Source: Streptacidiphilus jeojiense
Lineage (GTDB): Bacteria > Actinomycetota > Actinomycetes > Streptomycetales > Streptomycetaceae
Direction: 5' to 3'
Assembly: GCF_000719095.1 (NCBI RefSeq)
Contig: NZ_JOEH01000062.1
Span: forward strand, 1-7,563
DNA length: 7,563 nucleotides
Shown here: piece by piece, positions 1 to 5,129 of the stretch
How positions within the stretch are numbered: position 1 is the stretch's first letter
How the letters are laid out: each line of letters begins with the position of its first letter
Notes under the pieces: generated by a model
Databases searched by the model: none
Told to the model about the DNA's origin: nothing
Seen by the model: only the letters and a program-made list of their open reading frames with translations
Position numbers and translations under genes: made by a program

Positions 1-110
1 CGTCAGCCCACCACCCTGCGGATACCTCATACACCCGGCATACCGCGACAATCACACTCCGTCAGCCCCCAACGACATCACGCTTCCAAAGTCAGTAACG
101 TCCCGTATCT

Positions 111-179
111 GGTGTGCCGGGAAGTCTGGTCGGCGATCCATTTCGCGCGCCTCGGTGCGCCCCGGGAGAGGCACACGCC
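111..179 (+). promoter_or_regulatory. Structured 5' leader that can sequester the permease ribosome binding site
   Basis: Seen: GTGTGCC at 112-118 is perfectly complementary to GGCACAC at 170-176. The second copy overlaps the end of the Shine-Dalgarno stretch GGGAGAGG (164-171) and the spacer before the GTG start at 180. Inside the loop a second hairpin is possible, 145-150 with 155-160 around a CTCG loop. TCCCG (101-105) can instead pair with CGGGA (118-122), which would compete with the long-range stem and suggests a two-state switch. Known: KimA-type potassium transporters in Firmicutes are often under c-di-AMP (ydaO) riboswitches. I see no match to that motif here. Inference: a translational on/off leader, possibly a riboswitch of unknown ligand. 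From memory only, GCCGGGAAGTCTGGTCGGC resembles leaders before actinomycete cation transporter genes; I could not verify this. Confidence 0.4.
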
Positions 180-1589
180 GTGACCACTACCCCCAAGCGG
201 TCCGCCGCGCCCACCGCCGAACCCACCCCCTCGGGCAGGTCGCGGTGGCTGCACGCGCGCCCGGTGCTGCTGATCGCTTTCGCGTTCGCGGTGATGGCCG
301 ACCCGGTCTCCTCCGTCGCCTACGCCATCGAGGCAGCCCTTCGCGCCCTGCACGGCGACCTGGACCTGCTGCTGCCCACCATGGGCCTGGTCGTGGGCCT
401 GATCGCCCTGGTCATCGTCAACTACCAGCAACTGGTCGCCCGCTACCCCCAAGGCGGCGGCGCGGCAGCCGCTGCCGGCGAAGCCTTCGGCGAGGCCTGG
501 GCGTTCGTGCCGATCGGCGCACTGATCGTGGACTTCGTCCTCACCATCGCCATCAGCTCCGCCGCCGGGGCCTCCGCCATCATCGCCTACGCGCCCGCCG
601 CCGCCCCCTGGCGCATCCCCCTGGCCCTGCTGCTCACCACCGCCGTAGCCGCACTGACCTGGTTCGGACACTTGGGACGGGCCATCTTCGCAGTCATGAC
701 CCTCGCGTTCATCGGCATCACCATCGCCGTACTCACCGGCGGCCTCACCGCACCCGTGCACCCCAGCGGCACCATCACCCACACCGCAGGCCACTGGGCC
801 CCGATCGCAGTGGCTCTCGCCTTCCCTGTCGCCATGGCCCTGGCCACCGGCGTCGAAGCCCCCTCCTCCGCCATCGCCCAACTCGGCCAGCTCGACGACG
901 CCGGACGCCGCCGCTTCGGCCAGATCACCCTGTGGCTCACCCTGATCCTGGTCGGCGGCATCACCCTGGGCCTGACCGCCGAAGCTGTCCACCTGCACAT
1001 CGGCATCCCCGCCCCGGACAGCACCCAGATCGCCGACCTCGCCCAGCGCGCCGCACCCGGCGGCCTGTACGCCGTCTTCCAACTGGGCACCGCCCTGCTC
1101 CTGCTGTCCGCAGCGTCCTCCTCCTTCCAGGCCGGACCCGGACTGCTCAAGGCCCTGGCCCGCCACCACCGCCCCGGCGGCACCGACACCGGGATCCTGC
1201 CCGCCCTGTGGGGACGCACCAACCGGCACCACACCCCCTACTGGGGTGTCCTGCTGTTCCTCGCCATCTCCGCCCTCGTCATCACCGCCGCAGGCGGACA
1301 GGACCAACGCCTGGTCCTGTTCTACGCGGTCTCGGTCTTCATGTCCTTCCTGGCCGGACTCCTGGCCATGGCCCGCTTCTCCGGCCGCGAACGCCACTGG
1401 GGCCACCTGGCCGTCAACACCGTCGGCGCCCTCGCCGTCGCCTTCGTCCTCGCGGTCAACCTGCTCCGCGGCGAACCCGTCGCCTCCCTGGCCGCGGCAG
1501 TGGCCGTCGCCGGCGTGCTGTACCGGATGTGGGTCAAGGCCGGACGTCCCCGCGGCATCCGTGACGCCACCGCCGAAGGCGAAAGCTGA
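180..1589 (+). CDS. KimA/YdaO-like APC-superfamily permease (probable cation or amino acid transporter)
   Basis: A 469-residue integral membrane protein with about 12 hydrophobic segments (first near residues 27-50, last near 432-450) and a short hydrophilic N-terminus. KimA-like marks are DPVSSVAYAIE (41-51), YPQGGG (89-94), VDFVLTIAIS (117-126) and ATGVEAPSS (222-230). In KimA, a high-affinity K+/H+ symporter, the equivalent Asp, Tyr and second Asp line the ion site; here they would be D41, Y48 and D118. KimA proteins are about 600 residues with a cytoplasmic C-terminal domain. That domain is absent, so the substrate is unsure and could be an amino acid or polyamine. I chose GTG at 180 because GGGAGAGG lies 8 bases upstream. 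An in-frame GTG at 114 would add 22 residues but has no such site. It stands alone and converges on narK. A piece of a close paralogue lies at 3427-3485. Confidence 0.85.
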   Translation: MTTTPKRSAAPTAEPTPSGRSRWLHARPVLLIAFAFAVMADPVSSVAYAIEAALRALHGDLDLLLPTMGLVVGLIALVIVNYQQLVARYPQGGGAAAAAGEAFGEAWAFVPIGALIVDFVLTIAISSAAGASAIIAYAPAAAPWRIPLALLLTTAVAALTWFGHLGRAIFAVMTLAFIGITIAVLTGGLTAPVHPSGTITHTAGHWAPIAVALAFPVAMALATGVEAPSSAIAQLGQLDDAGRRRFGQITLWLTLILVGGITLGLTAEAVHLHIGIPAPDSTQIADLAQRAAPGGLYAVFQLGTALLLLSAASSSFQAGPGLLKALARHHRPGGTDTGILPALWGRTNRHHTPYWGVLLFLAISALVITAAGGQDQRLVLFYAVSVFMSFLAGLLAMARFSGRERHWGHLAVNTVGALAVAFVLAVNLLRGEPVASLAAAVAVAGVLYRMWVKAGRPRGIRDATAEGES

Positions 1590-1713
1590 CCGGCACAGTC
1601 CACAAGCTGTTCAGCGTGCCGCCACCAACGGCTCATACGCGAGGAACAGCGCGAAGGCCGTCGACCCGGACCTGCGACTCATGGACAAGGCCGCGGCGCC
1701 CCAGCGCCCATTG

Positions 1714-1743
1714 CGAGGGGCGGCGTTGCAGCACCGCCCCTCG
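1714..1743. terminator. Hairpin between convergent permease and narK genes
   Basis: CGAGGGGCGG (1714-1723) pairs perfectly with CCGCCCCTCG (1734-1743) around a 10-base loop, giving a 10-bp GC-rich stem. A second GC-rich palindrome (CCGGCCTCGGCCGG) follows near 1755-1768. Both sit between the stop of the plus-strand permease and the stop of minus-strand narK, so a bidirectional terminator is the natural reading. There is no U-run, which is common in actinomycetes. The rest of the 196-base gap (1590-1785) holds no gene I can support. Confidence 0.6.
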
Positions 1744-1785
1744 GTCCGGTGTGGCCGGCCTCGGCCGGTGGGGCGGATCCCGGGT

Positions 1786-3177
1786 TCAGACTCCGATCAG
1801 GCTGTCGTGCGGCGAGCGGACGTAGACCGTCCAGGTCAGGACGGCGCACAGTGCGTAGAAGGCGATGAAGGCGCTGTAGGCAGCGTCGCCGGTGCCTGTC
1901 GACAGGAAGGACTGACGGAATGCGATCTGGACCAGGACGCCGCCGAAGGCGCCGACCGCTCCCGCGACACCGACCAGGGCGCTGGCCAGCCTTCGGGCCT
2001 GGAAGTTCTCCCGTTCCGGGTCAGCGCCCTCGTTCAGCTTGGTGAGGGCCCGGGCGTGGAAGATCGCCGGGATCATCTTGTACACCGCTCCGTTCCCGAT
2101 GCCGGTCAAGGCGAACAGCACGGTGAACGCCGTCACGAACAGTGGAACCGACTTGGCATGGGAGGTCGCCAGGACGGCCCCGGACACCGCGGTCATGGCG
2201 ACGAAGTTCCACGAGGTCACCGTCGAACCACGGAAGCGGTCGGCCAGTGCTCCGCCGACCGGACGGATCAGCGATCCGACGAAGGCCCCCAGCCAGACCA
2301 CGTAGATCGGGTGCGCGACACCTGAGGCAGCCAGGACCTGGCCGAAGGCGAAGCCGAAGCCGATGAACGAGCCGAAGGTGCCGATGTAGAGGAAGGAGAT
2401 GATCCAGGTGTGCCGGTGGCGGGCGACCTCGCGCAAGGCGCCGGAGTCGTTGGTCGCTTCGGTGAGATTGTCCATCCGCATCCACGCCGTTGCGGTGACC
2501 GCGAGGACCAGCGGGATGTAGATGTACAGCAGGACGCGTGGATCGGTGGCTGCGCCGAAGACGGCGATGATTACCGCGCCGACGATCTGTACGGTGGCGA
2601 CGCCGATGTTGCCGCCACCGGCGTTGAGTCCCAGCGCGCGGCCCTTGAGCCGTTGCGGGTAGAAGTTGTTGATGTTGGCCATCGAGGAGGCGAAGTTGCC
2701 GCCGCCGACCCCGGCGAGTGCGGTGACGACCAGAAGGGTGTTCAGGGACACTCCTGGCTTGAGCAGGACGAGTGCGAGGACCGAAGGGATCAGCAGCAGC
2801 CCTGCGGAGATGACCGTCCAGTTGCGGCCGCCGAATTTGGCGATCGCAAAGGTGTAGGGCAGTCGTACGAACGAGCCCAGCGCTGCCGGCGTGGTCGTCA
2901 GCAGGAACTTGTCGCTCACGCTGAAGCCGTAGGTCTTCTGGGGCATGAACAGCACCAGGACCGACCAGATGGTCCACACCGAGAACCCGATGTGCTCAGA
3001 GAGGATCGAGAAGACCAGGTTGCGGCGCGCGGTCCGGGAACCGACCGCCTCCCAGAACTGCTGGTCCTCCGGCAGCCAGCGGTCGATCCACCGATGCGGT
3101 CGACGTTGCAGAAGCTCGTCATCGGACGCCTTGGGGGGCAGCAGTCCGGTTGTGGTCGCGTTCGTGTCGATTGCCAC
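1786..3177 (-). CDS. narK: NarK-type nitrate/nitrite transporter (MFS, NNP family)
   Basis: A 463-residue, 12-segment major facilitator protein that moves nitrate and/or nitrite across the cytoplasmic membrane. Both nitrate signature regions are present: GVGGGNFASSMANINNFYP (156-174) followed by LGLNAGGGNIG (182-192), and TGIGNGAVYKMIP (358-370). The two substrate-binding arginines of NarK appear as R105 (SFVRLPYTF) and R305 (SLIRPVGGALADR). Length is normal for a single-domain NarK. The GTG start at 3177 follows AAAGGA with a 6-base gap. The reading frame runs open a further 102 codons upstream to 3483, but those codons read through gene fragments of other families and are not family sequence. 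No nitrate reductase, nitrite reductase or nitrate regulator gene is in view, so whether it feeds respiration, assimilation or nitrite export cannot be told. Confidence 0.94.
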   Translation of the reverse strand: MAIDTNATTTGLLPPKASDDELLQRRPHRWIDRWLPEDQQFWEAVGSRTARRNLVFSILSEHIGFSVWTIWSVLVLFMPQKTYGFSVSDKFLLTTTPAALGSFVRLPYTFAIAKFGGRNWTVISAGLLLIPSVLALVLLKPGVSLNTLLVVTALAGVGGGNFASSMANINNFYPQRLKGRALGLNAGGGNIGVATVQIVGAVIIAVFGAATDPRVLLYIYIPLVLAVTATAWMRMDNLTEATNDSGALREVARHRHTWIISFLYIGTFGSFIGFGFAFGQVLAASGVAHPIYVVWLGAFVGSLIRPVGGALADRFRGSTVTSWNFVAMTAVSGAVLATSHAKSVPLFVTAFTVLFALTGIGNGAVYKMIPAIFHARALTKLNEGADPERENFQARRLASALVGVAGAVGAFGGVLVQIAFRQSFLSTGTGDAAYSAFIAFYALCAVLTWTVYVRSPHDSLIGV

Positions 3178-3307
3178 GGGGAGTCCTTTCGCCAGGCGGC
3201 CGAATGCCTTCCGGAACCTGCACGCTAGGCGGATCGTGTTAACCGGCCGCCATCCCCCACCACCCGGCCCGTAACGAGGTCCTGACACGGCCGACGGGCC
3301 ACTGTGA

Positions 3308-3430
3308 GGTGGAGAGAAATCACTGGAGCGCCTGTCGTTCATCGCGGCGGCCAAGCGCCTGAGGCTGCCGTTGGCGGAGATCGCTGAACTCCTGGCTGTG
3401 TGAAACTCCGGCAGCTGCGCGCAGGTCCGA
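3308..3430 (+). pseudogene. MerR-family transcriptional regulator, internal fragment with a nonsense codon
   Basis: In the frame beginning with the codon at 3323 the plus strand reads LERLSFIAAAKRLRLPLAEI, then AELLAV, then TGA (3401-3403), then NSGSCAQVR. This matches the second half of a MerR winged-helix domain and the start of its linker (pattern LxFIxxAKxLGLPLxEIxELL, then VWxxGxC). The TGA stands where family members usually have tryptophan, so a TGG to TGA change is likely. The helix-turn-helix start is missing: an in-frame TGA lies at 3305-3307 with no start codon in between. The C-terminus is cut at about 3427, where permease-like sequence begins on the other strand. Only about 35-40 residues remain, so it cannot act as a regulator. 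The family call rests on pattern recognition. Confidence 0.65.
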
Positions 3431-3485
3431 GGAACGCGAAGGTCATGACCGCAAAGATCGCCCGCCCCAGGCGACCGAACCACGT
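3427..3485 (-). pseudogene. 59-bp remnant of a second KimA-like APC permease gene
   Basis: The minus strand encodes TWFGRLGRAIFAVMTFAFLG, nearly the same as TWFGHLGRAIFAVMTLAFIG in the intact permease (residues 160-179, bases 657-715). By hand alignment 49 of 59 bases match without gaps. Most changes are silent or conservative, so this is a diverged paralogue piece and not a recent copy. No clear permease sequence continues on either side. It directly abuts the MerR fragment at about 3427-3430. Confidence 0.72.
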
Positions 3486-3641
3486 CGCGCCAACGCCCCA
3501 GCCGCGGCCTCCATCACACACTCCGGATGGGACTCGGCGCAGACGAAGCAGAGCGAGGAGCTCCAGCCATGGAGTCACTCTCGGCCCGTACAGCGCGGCT
3601 CTCCGCGCCCGTTCGAAGATTGCGAAGACCCGAACCGCGGG
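3486..3641. other. Unassigned scrap between permease and nitroreductase remnants
   Basis: No intact gene is seen here. Several frames are open by virtue of high GC, and none shows a family I can name. One minus-strand frame across about 3480-3566 carries three cysteines and reads LCFVCAESHPECVMEAA, which looks more protein-like than its alternatives but is too short to place. It could be another gene splinter. Confidence 0.3.
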
Positions 3642-3887
3642 TCAGCGGATACTCGGGTGCTCTGGGGTGACCTCGACGAACGGGAGGTGGTCGAGGCCGA
3701 TCCGGTAGAAGTCCTCGGGGGTCATCGGGTGGGCGACGACGGGCAGCCGGTGGCGGCCGACCTGGATCGTGACCTGCGGATTGTACTGGATGTCCCAGTA
3801 CCACTGGGCTGTGGGCCCCAGTCCTGAGGCGAGGTGGTAGGCGCCGGTCTGCGTGTCGCGCCCGCTGACTTCCAGGACCACCTGGCG
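3642..3887 (-). pseudogene. Truncated deazaflavin (F420)-dependent nitroreductase, DUF385 family
   Basis: About 80 residues remain of a family usually near 140-150. Recognisable parts are VVLEVSGRD, SGLGPTAQWYWDIQYNPQV and the following TIQVGRHRLPV, which is the core beta-barrel stretch of DUF385/Ddn-like enzymes that reduce substrates with F420H2. The first roughly 50-60 residues are missing. Just upstream, the frame changes into tyrosine recombinase sequence at about 3890-3907. After PEDFYRIG the protein jumps to DHLPFVEVTPEHP, which suggests an internal deletion of the stretch before the C-terminus. A GTG at 3881 could start an ORF but has no good ribosome binding site. I read it as a pseudogene. 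Confidence 0.62.
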
Positions 3888-3906
3888 CGGCCGGCCGCAT
3901 GTGCGG

Positions 3907-4119
3907 CGGACGGAAGTCCTGCCAGTCCAGACCCTCCTGGGTCAGGAACGCGAAGAGGTGCTTCAGGTCGTACCCGTAGGCGCTCAAGGTGTTCGGGGAG
4001 AACTCCCGGTCCCCGAGGTGGCTCAGGACCGGCACACCGGGCCGACCGGCTCGCCGACGTCGTCGAGCAGTCGGACCCGGGGGACGATGCCGCCTTCCCC
4101 GTTCCTTGACGACCTTCAC
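3907..4119 (-). pseudogene. Tyrosine recombinase (integrase), N-terminal domain fragment with frameshifts
   Basis: The piece EFSPNTLSAYGYDLKHLFAF, continuing LTQEGLDWQDFRPPH, is a typical N-terminal SAM-like core-binding domain of phage-type integrases. The start is real-looking: GTG at 4119 with AGGAG 5 bases upstream and the beginning VKVVKERG. A better family match for the next stretch is in another frame (GGIVPRVRLLDDVGEPVGPV, then CR), which hits TGA where inserting one base near 4026-4029 would give CRFLSHLGDREFSP. So at least two frameshifts are present. The catalytic domain with its R-H-R-Y residues is missing; nitroreductase sequence follows instead. It is non-functional and probably a relic of a mobile element. 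Confidence 0.68.
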
Positions 4120-4226
4120 TCCGGCTCCTCGTCATCCATGCCTAGCGATAGCAGGGCGACCTACGAGGAACGGACGGCCTGCGGCGCAGTTTCTCCGAAG
4201 TGACATCGGCTCAGTGTCCAGATAAG

Positions 4227-4334
4227 AACCCCTTGGGCCGCTACCTGTTCAACATCAAGGCCAGCAGCTTCGGCCAGGGCCTGCGCCCCTTCCGCGACCC
4301 CGACGCCGCTGGGGACGGCGAGGAAGAGGCCTGA
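4227..4334 (+). pseudogene. C-terminal tail of an unrecognised protein
   Basis: The plus strand reads NPLGRYLFNIKASSFGQGLR and then PFRDPDAAGDGEEEA before a TGA at 4332-4334. The stop is embedded in the left arm of a strong terminator hairpin. An acidic end, a natural stop and an immediate terminator look like the true 3' end of a gene whose body has been lost. The frame remains open upstream to about 4179 but the sequence there does not look related, and no start or ribosome binding site is visible. I do not recognise the family. Confidence 0.3.
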
Positions 4335-4363
4335 CATCCCGGGCGTATCCGGGACGTCAGGCC
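4328..4363. terminator. Strong 15-bp hairpin terminator
   Basis: GGCCTGACATCCCGG (4328-4342) pairs with CCGGGACGTCAGGCC (4349-4363), with one A/C mismatch and a 6-base loop. On the plus strand it overlaps the stop codon of the orphan C-terminal tail and is followed by GTTTCATT. On the minus strand it begins 18 bases after the stop of the XRE-cupin regulator, so it probably ends transcription of that gene too. Confidence 0.75.
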
Positions 4364-4380
4364 GTTTCATTCGCTGCTTG

Positions 4381-5022
4381 CTACCGGGCCCTGGGGCCGG
4401 GGGCGGGCGGGGTACGCGGTCGCAGGCGCTCTCCCTGCGGCCCGAACATGATCAGGTACTCGACCGCGCCGCCGGGGCCGGCGTTCGCTACCCCGTGGGG
4501 ATTACGGGTGTCGAACTCGGCGACGTCCCCGGCACTCAGGACGAGGTCCTGGTCGCCGAGTGCGAGCCACAGCCGCCCGTACAGGACGCACAGCCATTCC
4601 CAGCCGTCGTGGGAGACCTGCCGGGGCCGCGCGGGCGGCTCCTGGACGGCGGGTAGGACGTGTTTGTGGGCGTGCAGGCCCCCGACGTACCGGGTCAGTG
4701 GCAGCACCGCCTTGTCGTCGCCGAAACGCTGGAGCGCGGAGGTGCGGGGCGCGGCGGCGGGAGCGGTGCCGGCCAGCTCGTCCAGGGAGACGCCGTACTC
4801 CTTCGCCAACTGCAGCACCACTTCCAGAGTGGGCTTGCGTCGGCTGGTCTCGATCCGCGACAGCGTGCTCGGGGAGATGCCGGTCGCGCAGCTGACGCCG
4901 GTGAGCGTGGAGCCGCGGTGTTCGCGTGCGGCCCGCAGCCGGGGGCCCATCGCCTCCAGCATGTTGGCCACGTCGTCGCCTGTCACCCGCTCTGCCCTCT
5001 TCCGGAGGTGCTGTTCGACCAT
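4381..5022 (-). CDS. XRE-family transcriptional regulator with C-terminal cupin domain
   Basis: A 213-residue regulator. The helix-turn-helix spans about residues 26-83 (GPRLRAAREHRGSTL, SCATGISPSTLSRIE, RRKPTLEVVLQLA). A cupin_2 small-molecule domain spans about 115-195 (HDGWEWLCVLYGRLWLALGD, LSAGDVAEFDTRNPHGVAN). Known: this architecture senses a small effector in the cupin pocket and binds an operator near its own gene. I chose ATG at 5022 because AGGA lies 4 bases upstream and family members begin shortly before the HTH. An in-frame ATG at 5103 would add 27 residues, lacks a well-spaced site, and would put the palindrome at 5037-5051 inside the coding sequence. It is divergent from the hydrolase at 5130 and probably controls it. 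Confidence 0.88.
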   Translation of the reverse strand: MVEQHLRKRAERVTGDDVANMLEAMGPRLRAAREHRGSTLTGVSCATGISPSTLSRIETSRRKPTLEVVLQLAKEYGVSLDELAGTAPAAAPRTSALQRFGDDKAVLPLTRYVGGLHAHKHVLPAVQEPPARPRQVSHDGWEWLCVLYGRLWLALGDQDLVLSAGDVAEFDTRNPHGVANAGPGGAVEYLIMFGPQGERLRPRTPPAPGPRAR

Positions 5023-5036
5023 CCCGTCCTGCAAGT

Positions 5037-5051
5037 TTGCCAGATTGGCAA
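5037..5051. promoter_or_regulatory. Palindromic operator candidate in the XRE-cupin/hydrolase intergenic region
   Basis: TTGCCA-GAT-TGGCAA is a perfect 6-bp inverted repeat with a 3-base centre, ending 14 bases before the regulator's ATG at 5022 on the minus strand and about 80 bases upstream of the hydrolase start. A second small inverted repeat, GCAA-GT-TTGC (5031-5040), overlaps its edge. The 107-base gap between the divergent genes is the natural place for a shared operator. No confident -35/-10 pairs were identified on either strand. Confidence 0.5.
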
Positions 5052-5129
5052 GGGTAATCGCGGTGGACGGTCGCTGCGCCGCATGATCGATGCGTACCTG
5101 CATCCACCCGCGAGCCTAGGAGAAGCCCC

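Noticed and set aside
1..68. Direct repeat CGTCAGCCC at 1-9 and 60-68
   Set aside because: Only nine bases, the similarity stops just beyond it, and chance is a sufficient explanation in such GC-rich DNA.
78..1406. Long open frame on the minus strand (442 codons)
   Set aside because: It is antisense to the permease, made of Gly/Asp/Gln-rich low-complexity sequence typical of GC-rich shadow frames, with no family motif.
1246..2325. Plus-strand frame of 359 codons spanning the permease end, the gap and the narK 3' end
   Set aside because: It overlaps two well-supported genes, and its composition (Ser/Pro/Arg then Gly/Asp/Arg) is that of a shadow frame.
3178..3483. N-terminal extension of NarK in frame up to 3483
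   Set aside because: It runs through the MerR and permease remnants on other strands or frames, and a good ribosome binding site supports the GTG at 3177.
3895..3906. Palindrome CCGCATGTGCGG at the integrase/nitroreductase junction
   Set aside because: It is short, GC-rich and within pseudogene sequence. It may relate to the junction but cannot be told from chance.
4161..4370. Minus-strand 69-codon ORF before the XRE terminator
   Set aside because: It overlaps the strong hairpin and the orphan tail, and has no motif or convincing ribosome binding site.
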